Positions 1 through 9,565 of a stretch of DNA of 64,000 nucleotides are shown piece by piece (positions within the stretch are counted from its first letter, which is position 1; each line of letters opens with the position of its first letter). The position numbers and the translations under genes are program-made. The notes below the pieces were generated by a model. It worked only from the letters and a program-made list of their open reading frames with translations, was not told the origin of the DNA and ran no database searches. Source of the stretch: Pseudomonas putida (GTDB lineage Bacteria; Pseudomonadota; Gammaproteobacteria; Pseudomonadales; Pseudomonadaceae); NCBI RefSeq assembly GCF_030159595.1, contig NZ_BSKJ01000002.1, forward strand, positions 303,881 to 367,880. Reading direction: 5' to 3'.

Positions 1-436
1 CGTCCGACACACCCAGCAGGCTCAGGCGCTTGCTGAACAGGTTGGCGAACAGCCGACGGCCTTTGCGCTCATAGTCGCCAAAGGCATGGTGCACGCCAAT
101 CACTGGCAGGCCGGTACCCAGCAGGGCCACATAGATCGGTTTGAAGCGGTGGGCAATGCAGAACGCGAAATTGCGCTCGGCCGCGACCCGCCGCAAAGCA
201 CGGATGGCGCCAAGCTTCAGGCCGCGCACGGCCTTGGAGCTGAATTCAAGGAACAGCACCTCGTCCGACGCGCAGCCGGCCGCTACCTGCGGATCGGCAG
301 CGCCGGTGAGGAACACCGTGGTGACCTGGTAGCCACGCCCCTGGAACAGGCTGGCGTACTGACGGGCGCAGTCGAGGAACGGCCCGTCATAGCCATGGCA
401 GAACTGCAGGATGCGCGGTTCAGAGCGGCTGGTCAT
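1..436 (-). CDS. wapH: LPS core glycosyltransferase, WapH-like (N-terminal part)
   Basis: Only the first 145 or so codons are in the window; the gene continues past its left edge. The start (ATG at 436-434) opens a protein beginning MTSRSEPRILQFCHGYDGPF, the layout of a family 4 GT-B glycosyltransferase donor half: a first beta strand ending in a glycine-containing loop, then a long helix. The start lies 17 bases inside the end of the carbamoyltransferase gene, so the two are probably translated together. In P. aeruginosa the wapH and wapO genes adjoin in the LPS core cluster, and that synteny gives the name. The expected role is transfer of a sugar to the inner/outer core oligosaccharide at the cytoplasmic face of the inner membrane. 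The family is clear; the exact sugar is inferred. Confidence 0.75.
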   Translation of the reverse strand, partial: MTSRSEPRILQFCHGYDGPFLDCARQYASLFQGRGYQVTTVFLTGAADPQVAAGCASDEVLFLEFSSKAVRGLKLGAIRALRRVAAERNFAFCIAHRFKPIYVALLGTGLPVIGVHHAFGDYERKGRRLFANLFSKRLSLLGVSD

Positions 437-2177
437 AGGCGGCGGCGCCGTCCTTCACGACCAGGATGTCTTCCATGATCAGGTACTGCAGGTCCGAGCC
501 GAAGAACATGTTCAGGGCATCGGTCGGCGAGCAGATCATCGGTTCACCACGGCGGTTCAGCGAAGTGTTCAGCGACACGCCATTGCCGGTCAGGTCTTCC
601 AGCGCCTTCATCATGTCGTAGTAGCGCGGGTTGTACTCACGCTTGAGCACCTGGGCACGCGAAGTACCGTCCTCGTGCACCACTTCCGGCACACGGGTCT
701 TCCACTCTTCAGCCACTTCGAAGGTGAAGGTCATGAACGGCGCCGGGTGGTCGACCTTGATCATCTGCGGGGCGACGGTGTCGAGCATCGACGGGCAGAA
801 AGGTCTCCAGCGTTCGCGGAACTTGATCTGGTGGTTGATGCGGTCAGCCACGCCTTCAACGCTCGGGCAGCCGATGATCGAACGGCCACCCAGGGCGCGC
901 GGACCAAACTCCATGCGGCCTTGGAACCAGGCCACCGGGTTGCCGTCGACCATGATCTGGGCGATCTGCTGGGGCATGTTCTCGAGCTTGCGCCACTTCG
1001 GCTGGTTCGGGTGACGGGCACAGGCAGCGATCACATCCTCGTTGGAGTACGACGGGCCGAGGTAGACGTGTTCCATCTTCTCGACCGGTACGCCACGGGC
1101 GTGGGAAACATAGGCTGCGGCGCCGACGGCGGTACCGGCGTCGCCGGAGGCCGGCTGGACGAACAGCTCTTTCACGTCCGGGCGGGCGATGATCTTCTGG
1201 TTCAGCTTCACGTTCAGGGCGCAGCCGCCGGCGAAGGCCAGCTTGCCGGTTTCACGCAGGGTATCGCCCAGGTAGTGGTCGATCATCTGCAGCGCCAGCT
1301 TCTCGAACAGCGCTTGCATGCTGGCCGCGTAATGAATGTAAGGCTCGTCGGCGATATCGCCTTCGCGCTTGGGGCCCAGCCATTCGATCAGCTTCGGCGA
1401 GAAGTAGAAGCCCTTGCCCTTCTCTTTATAGCGGCGCAGGCCGATGACGTTGGCGTACTCGGTGTTGATCACCAGTTCGCCGTTTTCGAAGCTGGCCAGG
1501 CGCGAGAAGTCGTACTTGCTGGCGTCGCCGTACGGCGCCATGCCCATGACCTTGAACTCGCCGTCGAGCATCTCGAAGCCAAGGAACTCGGTGATCGCGC
1601 CGTACAGGCCACCCAGGGAGTCCGGGTCGAAGAATTCCTTGATTTTGTGGATTTTGCCGTTTTCGCCGTAGCCAAAGAAGGTGGTGGCGTATTCGCCTTT
1701 ACCGTCGATGCCGAGGATCGCGGTTTTTTCCTTGAAGCCCGAGCAGTGGTAAGCACTGGAGGCGTGGGCCAGGTGGTGCTCGACCGGCTCGATCTTGACC
1801 TTTTTCGGGTCGAAGCCCAGCTGCTCCAGGCACCAGACGATCTTCTTGCGGTAGCGCTTATAGCGACGGTTACCCATCAGGATGGCGTCGAGGGCGCGAT
1901 CCGGGGCGTACCAATAACGCTTGGCATAGTGCCAGCGCGCCTTGCCGAACAGGCTGATCGGGGCGAACGGGATGGCTACCACGTCGACGTCGGACGGCTT
2001 GATGCCTGCCTGCTCCAGGCAGAACTTCGCCGACTCGTAGGGCATGCGGTTCTTCGCATGCTTGTCACGCACGAAGCGCTCTTCTTCGGCGGCGGCAATC
2101 AGCTTGCCGTCAATGTACAGGGCCGCGGAAGGGTCATGGCTAAGGGCGCCGGACAGGCCAAGAATCGTCAATGCCAA
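420..2177 (-). CDS. wapO: Carbamoyltransferase, LPS core heptose carbamoylation (WapO-like)
   Basis: A 585-residue protein of the NodU/CmcH/HypF-type carbamoyltransferase family. It opens with the ASKHA-like strand MALTILGLSGALSHDPSAAL and has AAAEEERF near residue 30. The mid part has IDGKGEYATTFF and HHLAHASSAY, whose histidines match the metal-binding set of the family. The C-terminal half has GGCALNVKLN, QPASGDAGTAVGAA and FGPRALGGRSI, the YrdC-like/C-terminal carbamoyltransferase motifs. In P. aeruginosa the homologue carbamoylates heptose II of the LPS core, and the adjacent wapH supports the same role here. Length and motifs look intact. The ATG at 2177 follows a weak purine run. Confidence 0.85.
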   Translation of the reverse strand: MALTILGLSGALSHDPSAALYIDGKLIAAAEEERFVRDKHAKNRMPYESAKFCLEQAGIKPSDVDVVAIPFAPISLFGKARWHYAKRYWYAPDRALDAILMGNRRYKRYRKKIVWCLEQLGFDPKKVKIEPVEHHLAHASSAYHCSGFKEKTAILGIDGKGEYATTFFGYGENGKIHKIKEFFDPDSLGGLYGAITEFLGFEMLDGEFKVMGMAPYGDASKYDFSRLASFENGELVINTEYANVIGLRRYKEKGKGFYFSPKLIEWLGPKREGDIADEPYIHYAASMQALFEKLALQMIDHYLGDTLRETGKLAFAGGCALNVKLNQKIIARPDVKELFVQPASGDAGTAVGAAAYVSHARGVPVEKMEHVYLGPSYSNEDVIAACARHPNQPKWRKLENMPQQIAQIMVDGNPVAWFQGRMEFGPRALGGRSIIGCPSVEGVADRINHQIKFRERWRPFCPSMLDTVAPQMIKVDHPAPFMTFTFEVAEEWKTRVPEVVHEDGTSRAQVLKREYNPRYYDMMKALEDLTGNGVSLNTSLNRRGEPMICSPTDALNMFFGSDLQYLIMEDILVVKDGAAAYDQPL

Positions 2178-2282
2178 GGGATTAGCCTCTTCATTCGGTA
2201 AAAATGCGCCAGCGGCCTCTTGGGCGGGTGGCGGCTAAAGGGCGGGATTATAACGCAAACATCAGTGGAGGCACTGCTTAAC

Positions 2283-2369
2283 CTGTGGGAGCGGGCGCGC
2301 CCGCGAACACCGGCAAAGCCGGTGCCATGCACCGCAGCGCCTGCTTCGCGGGCACGCCCGCTCCCACAG
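2283..2369. repeat. REP/BIME pair
   Basis: Two oppositely oriented REP units: CTGTGGGAGCGGG at the left end and CCCGCTCCCACAG at the right end, separated by a second small palindrome (ACCGGCAAAGCCGGT). It lies in the 210-base gap between the wapO start and the rlmJ stop. Confidence 0.9.
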
Positions 2370-2387
2370 AGATTCCAAGACAGTGGT

Positions 2388-3224
2388 TTACTCGGCAATC
2401 AGCCAGTCCATGCGGTAGCTACCGTCCGTCTGCGCCAGCTCCTTGGCCAGCCATGGCAGCAGCTCCTTGAGCTCTTCTTCCAGGCCCCACGGCGGGTTGG
2501 CAATGGCCAGGCCCGAGCCATTGAGGCCCTGCGGGCTGTCCTGGTGGTGCACATACAGCTCGACCCGCAGCAGTTTCGGCGCGCCGGTGCTGGTCAGGTC
2601 CTGGTAGTAGCGGGTCAGCGAGCGCTGGTCCTTGATCGGGTACCAGATGGCCGCGACGGTCTGGCGCATGCGGCTGATCGCCTCTTTCATGGAATTGGTG
2701 CAGCGTTTGAGCTCATCGGCCTGCTCGAATGGCGGGTCGATCAGCATGATCGCGCGCTTTTCCTGCACCGGCAGCAAGGCCCGCGGCACATGCCAGCCTT
2801 CGCCCAGGTGCACGACCACACGCGGGTCTTTTTTCATGTTCTCTTTGAGCAGCGGCCCGTCTTCAGGGTGCTTCTCGTTGAGCAGCGCGCGATCTTGCTG
2901 GCGCATCAGGCGGCGAGCCAGTTCGGGCGAGCCGGGGTAGTAACGCAGCTCGCCGTCGGCGTTCAGGCGCTTGATGACCCGCAGGTAATCGGCGGCCATG
3001 GCCGGCACATCATCGCGACCCCACAGGCGGGCGACGCCTTCCAGGTACTCGCCGGTACGGGTTGCCTGGTCGCCCTGCAGGTCGTACAGGCCGAGCCCTG
3101 CGTGGGTATCGATGTAGGCGAACGGCTGCTCCTTGCGCGACATCAAGGCGATGAGGCGGGTCAGCACGATGTGTTTGAGGACGTCGGCGTGGTTGCCGGC
3201 GTGGAAGGCGTGACGATAGTTCAT
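2388..3224 (-). CDS. rlmJ: 23S rRNA (adenine2030-N6)-methyltransferase RlmJ
   Basis: 278 residues, against about 280 for E. coli RlmJ. The protein starts MNYRHAFHAGNHADVLKH, the RlmJ signature N-terminus. It has DTHAGLGLYDL in the SAM-binding part and MLIDPPFEQADE, the DPPF form of the N6-adenine methyltransferase motif IV. RlmJ methylates A2030 of 23S rRNA during ribosome assembly. The start at 3224 is preceded by GCAGGAGTTGCC, a good ribosome binding site; the reading frame stays open further upstream into the REP element, but no site supports a longer form. It stands alone between two REP elements. Confidence 0.93.
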   Translation of the reverse strand: MNYRHAFHAGNHADVLKHIVLTRLIALMSRKEQPFAYIDTHAGLGLYDLQGDQATRTGEYLEGVARLWGRDDVPAMAADYLRVIKRLNADGELRYYPGSPELARRLMRQQDRALLNEKHPEDGPLLKENMKKDPRVVVHLGEGWHVPRALLPVQEKRAIMLIDPPFEQADELKRCTNSMKEAISRMRQTVAAIWYPIKDQRSLTRYYQDLTSTGAPKLLRVELYVHHQDSPQGLNGSGLAIANPPWGLEEELKELLPWLAKELAQTDGSYRMDWLIAE

Positions 3225-3290
3225 GGCAACTCCTGCGAAGGCGGCAAGTTTACCTTGCCTTGCAGGCGGAGTCAGGCCTGGCTGTCGATC

Positions 3291-3397
3291 GGCGGCGCCT
3301 GCTTCGCGGGTGAACCCGCTCCCACAGGGGCTGCACAGCTTTTGAAGGCCGTGGAGTTCCTGTGGGAGCGGGTTCACCCGCGAAGCAGGCGCCGCCG
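3291..3397. repeat. REP/BIME pair
   Basis: Two facing REP units: GCTTCGCGGGTGAACCCGCT on the left and TGTGGGAGCGGGTTCACCCG on the right, forming a near-perfect inverted pair between putP (stop at 3410) and rlmJ. It may stabilise or end the putP transcript. Confidence 0.92.
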
Positions 3398-3409
3398 ACT
3401 CAACGGGTG

Positions 3410-4888
3410 TTACTTGTCAGCGTGATACGCCGCATCGGCAGTTTCGAAGCGCTGCACCATCGCCTGCGATGGGCTGCCCAGCTTGCTCACCAGCACAATG
3501 GCAATGCTGGCGAACAGGAAGCCCGGGATGATTTCGTACAGCCCGAGGGTGTCAAAGTTCTTCCACAGGATCACAGTCAGCGCACCCACCACGATACCGG
3601 CCAGCGCGCCGTTACGGGTCATGCCTTTCCACAGCACCGAAATCAGCACCACCGGACCAAAGGCAGCACCGAAGCCAGCCCAGGCATAGGCCACCAGGCC
3701 CAGCACGCGGTTTTCCGGGTTGGCAGCCATGGCGATGGCGATCAGGGCAACAGCCAACACCATCAGGCGGCCGACCCATACCAGCTCGACCTGCGAAGCG
3801 TTCTTGCGCAGGAAAGCCTTGTAGAAGTCTTCGGTCAGTGCACTGGAGCACACCAGCAGCTGGCAGCTCAAGGTGCTCATCACCGCCGCCAGGATAGCCG
3901 ACAGCAGTACACCGGCGATCCATGGGTTGAACAGGATCTTGGCCAGCTCGATGAAGATACGCTCGTGGTTCTCGGTGACCGGGCCTGCCAGGTCAGGGTT
4001 GGCCGAGAAGTAGGCGATGCCAAAGAAGCCCACGGCACAGGTACCGGCCAGGCACAGGATCATCCAGGTCATGGAGATGCGGCGGGCGTTGGCGATCGAC
4101 TTCACCGAATCGGCGGCCATGAAGCGCGCCAGGATGTGCGGCTGGCCAAAGTAGCCCAGGCCCCAGCCCATCAGCGAGATGATGCCAACGAAGGTTGCAC
4201 CCTTGAGCATGTCGAAGTTGGCCGGGTTCACCGTTTCGATGGCGGCGAAGGTCTGATCGAAACCACCCGTGGAGATCAGCACGATCACCGGGGTAAGGAT
4301 GAGCGCGAAGATCATCAGCGTGGCTTGCACGGTGTCGGTCCAGCTCACTGCCAGGAAACCACCCACGAAGGTGTAGGCGATGGTGGCCGCGGCGCCAGCC
4401 CACAGCGCAGTCTCGTAGGACATGCCGAAAGTGCTTTCGAACAGGCGGGCGCCAGCGACGATGCCGGATGCGCAGTAGATGGTGAAGAACACCAGGATGA
4501 CGATGGCCGAGATGATCCGCAGCATGCCGCTCTTGTCTTCGAAACGGCTGGCGAAGTAGTCCGGCAGGGTCAATGCGTCACCGTTGTGCTCGGTTTGCAC
4601 CCGCAGACGGCCAGCAACGAATAGCCAGTTCAGGTAGGCGCCGACGGTCAGGCCGATGGCGATCCAGGCTTCGGAGAGACCGGAGAAATAGATGGCGCCC
4701 GGCAGGCCCATCAGCAACCAGCCGCTCATGTCGGAAGCACCGGCGGAAAGCGCGGTGACCACGCTGCCCAGGCTGCGACCGCCAAGGATGTAGTCGGAAA
4801 GGTTGTTGGTAGCGCGATAGGCCGCGAAGCCGATCAGCACCATTGCCGCGATGTAGATCACAAAGGTGATCGTGATTGGATTGCCCAT
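3410..4888 (-). CDS. putP: Sodium/proline symporter PutP
   Basis: 492 residues, against about 502 for E. coli PutP. It is a hydrophobic SSS-family protein with about 13 predicted membrane segments. The N-terminus (MGNPITITFVIYIAAMVLIG) and the stretch ILGGRSLGSVVTALSAGASDMSGWLLMG are characteristic of PutP and carry the Na+/proline-binding region of helices I-II. It imports proline across the inner membrane with sodium. The gene is divergent from putA over a 357-base region holding repeated GTTGCA sites, so it is probably repressed by PutA when proline is absent, as described for P. putida and E. coli. Confidence 0.95.
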   Translation of the reverse strand: MGNPITITFVIYIAAMVLIGFAAYRATNNLSDYILGGRSLGSVVTALSAGASDMSGWLLMGLPGAIYFSGLSEAWIAIGLTVGAYLNWLFVAGRLRVQTEHNGDALTLPDYFASRFEDKSGMLRIISAIVILVFFTIYCASGIVAGARLFESTFGMSYETALWAGAAATIAYTFVGGFLAVSWTDTVQATLMIFALILTPVIVLISTGGFDQTFAAIETVNPANFDMLKGATFVGIISLMGWGLGYFGQPHILARFMAADSVKSIANARRISMTWMILCLAGTCAVGFFGIAYFSANPDLAGPVTENHERIFIELAKILFNPWIAGVLLSAILAAVMSTLSCQLLVCSSALTEDFYKAFLRKNASQVELVWVGRLMVLAVALIAIAMAANPENRVLGLVAYAWAGFGAAFGPVVLISVLWKGMTRNGALAGIVVGALTVILWKNFDTLGLYEIIPGFLFASIAIVLVSKLGSPSQAMVQRFETADAAYHADK

Positions 4889-4938
4889 GCGTGTGCCCTG
4901 GCGTTTGTTTTTATCTCATGTACAACCGCAGCCATGGC

Positions 4939-5176
4939 GGTTGCACCCAGGCGGCGAATCCTATGCTACAACGCAAAGCAGGTGCAACCCTTTTTCATTT
5001 GCAAGTTGCACCCGCTTGAGCATTTTTTGTAAAAGCCGCTTTTTTGCTCCTTTTTGGCGCATCAAGCCGGCTTTTCAGAATAAAACGCACCGTAAACGCC
5101 CCTTTTCAGGGTGTGGAAATGTCTGTCAGACGAGTTGCACCTGTTACACAAAAAATTCGGGTTGCACCTGGTTGCA
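4939..5176. promoter_or_regulatory. putP-putA control region with six GTTGCA (PutA-type) half-sites
   Basis: GTTGCA occurs on the plus strand at 4940-4945, 5005-5010, 5134-5139, 5161-5166 and 5171-5176, and on the minus strand at 4983-4988. Five of the six are followed by CC or CT (GTTGCACC-type). GTTGCA is the known recognition element of the PutA ribbon-helix-helix domain in E. coli, and the first 50 residues of the adjacent PutA are such a domain. The sites form one group near putP and one near putA, which suits binding at both promoters. I did not find a convincing -10/-35 pair. Confidence 0.8.
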
Positions 5177-5245
5177 CCCGAATTGTCCTACAGCTACTCT
5201 TGGCGCCAGCTTAGGCCACAGCCGTGGCAATAACGAGGATAAGAA

Positions 5246-8200
5246 ATGGCGACGACCACCCTTGGGGTCAAACTCGATGACCCGACCCGTGAGCGACTCA
5301 AAGCAGCTGCGCAGTCGATTGACCGCACGCCGCACTGGTTGATCAAGCAAGCGATCTTCAACTACCTGGAGAAGCTCGAGGGTGGTGCCACCCTGACCGA
5401 ACTCAACGGCCACGCCACCAGCCTGGCCGATGACGCCGGTGATGTTCAGGCCGACCACAGCCACCAGTGCTTCCTCGAATTTGCCGAAAGCATCCTGCCA
5501 CAATCGGTACTGCGCTCGGCGATCACCGCCGCCTACCGCCGCCCCGAGCAGGAAGTGGTGCCGATGCTGCTGGAGCAGGCGCGCCTGAGCGCTCCGCTGG
5601 CCGAAGCCACCAACAAGCTGGCCGCCGGCATCGCCGAAAAACTGCGCAACCAGAAGAGCGCTGGCGGCCGTGCCGGCATCGTCCAGGGCCTGCTGCAGGA
5701 GTTCTCGCTGTCGTCCCAGGAAGGCGTGGCACTGATGTGCCTGGCCGAAGCCCTGCTGCGTATCCCTGACAAGGGCACCCGCGATGCACTGATCCGCGAC
5801 AAGATCAGCACCGGCAACTGGCAGCCGCACCTGGGCAACAGCCCGTCGCTGTTCGTCAACGCTGCCACCTGGGGCCTGCTGCTGACTGGCAAGCTGGTCA
5901 GCACCCATAACGAATCCGGCCTCACCTCCTCGCTCACCCGCATCATCGGCAAGAGCGGCGAGCCGATGATCCGCAAGGGCGTCGACATGGCCATGCGCCT
6001 GATGGGCGAGCAGTTCGTCACCGGCGAGACCATCGCCGAAGCCCTGGCCAACGCCAGCCGCTTCGAGGCCAAGGGCTTCCGCTATTCCTACGACATGCTC
6101 GGCGAAGCCGCACTGACCGAACATGACGCGCAGAAGTACCTGGCGTCCTACGAGCAGGCCATCCACTCGATCGGCAAGGCCTCCCACGGCCGCGGCATCT
6201 ATGAAGGCCCGGGCATCTCCATCAAGCTGTCGGCGTTGCACCCACGTTATAGCCGCGCCCAGTACGAGCGCGTGATGGAAGAGCTGTACCCACGCCTGCT
6301 GTCGCTGACCCTGCTGGCCAAGCAGTACGACATCGGCCTGAACATCGACGCCGAAGAAGCCGACCGCCTGGAGCTGTCGCTCGACCTGCTCGAACGCCTG
6401 TGCTTCGAGCCGTCGCTGGCGGGTTGGAACGGTATCGGCTTTGTCATCCAGGCCTACCAGAAGCGCTGCCCGTATGTGATCGACTACGTCATCGACCTGG
6501 CCAAGCGCAGCCGCCACCGCCTGATGATCCGCCTGGTAAAAGGCGCCTACTGGGACAGCGAGATCAAGCGCGCCCAGGTCGAAGGCCTGGAAGGCTACCC
6601 GGTGTACACCCGCAAGGTGTACACCGATGTGTCCTACGTCGCCTGCGCCCGCAAGCTGCTGGCCGTGCCAGAAGCCATCTACCCGCAGTTCGCTACCCAC
6701 AACGCCCACACCCTGTCGGCCATCTACCACATTGCCGGGCAAAACTATTACCCGGGCCAGTACGAGTTCCAGTGCCTGCACGGCATGGGCGAGCCACTGT
6801 ACGAGCAAGTGGTCGGCAAGATTGCCGATGGCAAGCTGAACCGCCCGTGCCGCGTGTATGCACCGGTCGGCACCCACGAAACGCTGCTGGCCTACCTGGT
6901 GCGCCGCCTGCTGGAAAACGGCGCCAACACCTCGTTCGTCAACCGCATCGCCGACCACTCGATCTCCATCCAGGAACTGGTCGCCGACCCGGTCGCCAGC
7001 ATCGAGCGCATGGGTACCCAGGAAGGCAACATCGGCCTGCCACACCCGCGCATCCCGCTGCCGCGTGAACTGTATGGCAGCGAACGCGCCAACTCGGCCG
7101 GCATCGACATGGCCAACGAACACCGCCTGGCGTCGCTGTCCTGCGCCATGCTGGCCACCGCTCACAACGACTGGAAGGCCGCCCCGCTGCTGGCCTGCGC
7201 CGCCAGCGAAAGCGCTGCCGCGCCGGTACTGAACCCGGCGGACCACCGCGACGTGGTCGGCCATGTACAGGAAGCCACCGTTGCCGACGTGGACAACGCC
7301 ATCCAGTGCGCACTGAACGCTGCGCCGATCTGGCAAGCCACCCCGCCCGCCGAGCGCGCTGCCATTCTGGAACGCACCGCCGACCTGATGGAGGCCGAAA
7401 TCCAGCCGCTGATGGGCCTGCTCATCCGCGAAGCCGGCAAGACCTTCGCCAACGCCATCGCCGAAGTGCGTGAAGCCGTGGACTTCCTGCGCTACTACGC
7501 GGTGCAGGCACGCAACGACTTCAGCAACGACGCCCACCGCCCACTGGGCCCGGTGGTGTGCATCAGCCCATGGAACTTCCCGCTGGCGATCTTCACCGGC
7601 CAGGTGGCCGCTGCCTTGGCAGCCGGCAACCCGGTACTGGCCAAACCTGCCGAACAAACCCCACTGATCGCCGCCCAGGCCGTGCGCCTGCTGCTCGATG
7701 CCGGCATCCCTGAAGGCGTGCTGCAACTGCTGCCAGGCCGCGGCGAGACCGTCGGTGCCGGCCTGGTGGGCGATGAACGCGTCAAAGGCGTGATGTTCAC
7801 GGGTTCCACCGAAGTGGCCCGCCTGCTGCAACGCAACGTCGCCGGCCGCCTGGACAACCAGGGGCGCCCGATCCCGCTGATCGCCGAAACCGGCGGCCAG
7901 AACGCCATGATCGTCGACTCTTCGGCACTGACCGAGCAGGTGGTGATCGACGTGGTGTCCTCGGCCTTCGACAGCGCCGGCCAACGTTGCTCGGCCCTGC
8001 GCGTGCTGTGCCTGCAGGAAGACTCCGCTGACCGCGTGATCGAAATGCTCAAGGGCGCCATGGCTGAAAGCCGCCTGGGTTGCCCGGACCGCCTGGCTGT
8101 AGACATCGGCCCGGTGATCGACGCCGAAGCCAAGGCCGGCATCGAGAAGCACATCCAGGGCATGCGTGAGAAAGGCCGTTCGGTCTATCAGGTGGCCATT

Positions 8201-9199
8201 GCCGATGCTGCCGAGGTCAAGCGTGGCACCTTCGTGATGCCGACGCTGATCGAGCTGGACAGCTTCGACGAACTGAAGCGCGAAATCTTCGGCCCGGTGC
8301 TGCATGTGGTGCGCTACAACCGCCGCAACCTGGACCAGTTGATCGAGCAGATCAACAACTCCGGCTATGGCCTGACCCTCGGCGTGCACACCCGCATCGA
8401 CAAGACCATCGCCAAGGTGGTGGAAACCGCCAACGCCGGCAACATGTACGTCAACCGCAACATTGTCGGTGCAGTGGTGGGCGTGCAGCCGTTCGGTGGT
8501 GAAGGCCTGTCTGGCACCGGCCCGAAAGCCGGCGGCCCGCTGTACCTGTACCGCCTGCTGTCGACCCGCCCGGCCGACGCGATTGGCCGCCACTTCCAGC
8601 AGCAGGATGGCGAAGGCAAGCCGGACCGCACCCTGCATGAACAGCTGATCAAGCCGCTGCACGGCCTGAAGACCTGGGCAGAAAGCAACCAGTTGGCCGA
8701 CCTGGCCGCGCTGTGCAGCCAGTTCGCCAGCCAGTCGCAGAGCGGCATCGCCCGCCTGCTGCCAGGCCCGACCGGCGAGCGCAACAGCTACACCATACTG
8801 CCGCGCGAGCACGTGCTGTGCCTGGCCGACAGCGAGGCTGACCTGCTGGCTCAGTTCGCTGCCGTGCTGGCGGTGGGCAGCTCGGCGGTATGGGCTGACG
8901 GCGAACCCGGCAAGGCCCTGCGCCAGCGCCTGCCGCGTGAGCTGCAGGCCAAGGTCAAGCTGGTCGCGGACTGGAACAAAGACGATGTGGCGTTCGACGC
9001 CGTGATCCATCATGGCGACTCGGACCAGCTGCGCGGCGTGTGCCAGCAGGTGGCCAAGCGTGCCGGGGCGATCGTCGGTGTGCACGGGCTGTCCAGCGGT
9101 GATCACCAGATTGCGCTGGAGCGGTTGGTGATCGAGCGGGCGGTGAGTGTGAACACTGCGGCGGCGGGTGGTAACGCCAGCCTGATGACCATTGGCTGA
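5246..9199 (+). CDS. putA: Trifunctional proline dehydrogenase / P5C dehydrogenase / repressor PutA
   Basis: 1317 residues, close to the 1320 of E. coli PutA. Residues 1-50 are a ribbon-helix-helix DNA-binding domain. A helical arm and the FAD-dependent proline dehydrogenase barrel follow (to about 600; GLNIDAEEADRLELSLDLLE, RLVKGAYWDSEIK). The aldehyde dehydrogenase module runs from about 650 to 1110, with IAETGGQNAM for the catalytic glutamate region and AGQRCSALR for the nucleophilic cysteine. A C-terminal lid domain ends the protein. It oxidises proline to glutamate at the membrane and, when proline is scarce, represses putA and putP. The start is preceded by AACGAGGATAAGAA. Confidence 0.97.
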   Translation: MATTTLGVKLDDPTRERLKAAAQSIDRTPHWLIKQAIFNYLEKLEGGATLTELNGHATSLADDAGDVQADHSHQCFLEFAESILPQSVLRSAITAAYRRPEQEVVPMLLEQARLSAPLAEATNKLAAGIAEKLRNQKSAGGRAGIVQGLLQEFSLSSQEGVALMCLAEALLRIPDKGTRDALIRDKISTGNWQPHLGNSPSLFVNAATWGLLLTGKLVSTHNESGLTSSLTRIIGKSGEPMIRKGVDMAMRLMGEQFVTGETIAEALANASRFEAKGFRYSYDMLGEAALTEHDAQKYLASYEQAIHSIGKASHGRGIYEGPGISIKLSALHPRYSRAQYERVMEELYPRLLSLTLLAKQYDIGLNIDAEEADRLELSLDLLERLCFEPSLAGWNGIGFVIQAYQKRCPYVIDYVIDLAKRSRHRLMIRLVKGAYWDSEIKRAQVEGLEGYPVYTRKVYTDVSYVACARKLLAVPEAIYPQFATHNAHTLSAIYHIAGQNYYPGQYEFQCLHGMGEPLYEQVVGKIADGKLNRPCRVYAPVGTHETLLAYLVRRLLENGANTSFVNRIADHSISIQELVADPVASIERMGTQEGNIGLPHPRIPLPRELYGSERANSAGIDMANEHRLASLSCAMLATAHNDWKAAPLLACAASESAAAPVLNPADHRDVVGHVQEATVADVDNAIQCALNAAPIWQATPPAERAAILERTADLMEAEIQPLMGLLIREAGKTFANAIAEVREAVDFLRYYAVQARNDFSNDAHRPLGPVVCISPWNFPLAIFTGQVAAALAAGNPVLAKPAEQTPLIAAQAVRLLLDAGIPEGVLQLLPGRGETVGAGLVGDERVKGVMFTGSTEVARLLQRNVAGRLDNQGRPIPLIAETGGQNAMIVDSSALTEQVVIDVVSSAFDSAGQRCSALRVLCLQEDSADRVIEMLKGAMAESRLGCPDRLAVDIGPVIDAEAKAGIEKHIQGMREKGRSVYQVAIADAAEVKRGTFVMPTLIELDSFDELKREIFGPVLHVVRYNRRNLDQLIEQINNSGYGLTLGVHTRIDKTIAKVVETANAGNMYVNRNIVGAVVGVQPFGGEGLSGTGPKAGGPLYLYRLLSTRPADAIGRHFQQQDGEGKPDRTLHEQLIKPLHGLKTWAESNQLADLAALCSQFASQSQSGIARLLPGPTGERNSYTILPREHVLCLADSEADLLAQFAAVLAVGSSAVWADGEPGKALRQRLPRELQAKVKLVADWNKDDVAFDAVIHHGDSDQLRGVCQQVAKRAGAIVGVHGLSSGDHQIALERLVIERAVSVNTAAAGGNASLMTIG

Positions 9200-9218
9200 G
9201 GCTGAGGGTTGTTGAAGA

Positions 9219-9246
9219 AAAGGGAGAGCTTCGGCTCTCCTTTTTC
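9219..9246 (+). terminator. Rho-independent terminator of putA
   Basis: GGAGAGC (9223-9229), loop TTCG, GCTCTCC (9234-9240), then TTTTT, 20 bases after the putA stop. Confidence 0.9.
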
Positions 9247-9268
9247 GTTTCCCGCCGCTTCTACAAAC

Positions 9269-9532
9269 TCACTGCCTCATGCCTAATTCGGCATCATCCA
9301 TCAGCGCCTTGGCCATCGCACTCAGGTAGTGCGCAGCCCAGATCATCATCGGTTTCTCGTCCATCAGGCCGGTGATGGTCAGCTCGCGTACATAGCCCAT
9401 CAACTCCGAAGATTGCTCTCGGGCATCTCGGCAAGGAATGCCAGGCTCGATACGGAACATCGGGTGGGTGCCGTTTTCACCTTGATAGAAGGTGGTCTTG
9501 CCGACGGTGAACTGGGTGTCTTCTGTTGTCAT
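9269..9532 (-). CDS. Small DUF3077-family protein
   Basis: 87 residues, soluble, slightly acidic. The sequence (TTFYQGENGTHPMFRIEPGI, then a helical C-terminal part rich in Met and Leu) matches the DUF3077 family, which is common in several copies in fluorescent pseudomonads and has no assigned function. The gene reads away from a REP element and sits downstream of a second small gene (9688-9930) that is usually its companion. No signal peptide or membrane helix is visible. Confidence 0.7.
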   Translation of the reverse strand: MTTEDTQFTVGKTTFYQGENGTHPMFRIEPGIPCRDAREQSSELMGYVRELTITGLMDEKPMMIWAAHYLSAMAKALMDDAELGMRQ

Positions 9533-9565
9533 TGTTCAATCCCCTGAAAGTTCTCGATTGCCTGG

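Noticed and set aside
411..2201. A 596-codon open frame opposite wapO
   Set aside because: Shadow of the carbamoyltransferase gene; no recognisable domain or ribosome binding site.
5144..9106. A 1320-codon open frame opposite putA
   Set aside because: It mirrors the putA codons in a high-GC genome, has no family motifs and an unnatural composition (rich in Gln, His, Val, Gly). A shadow.
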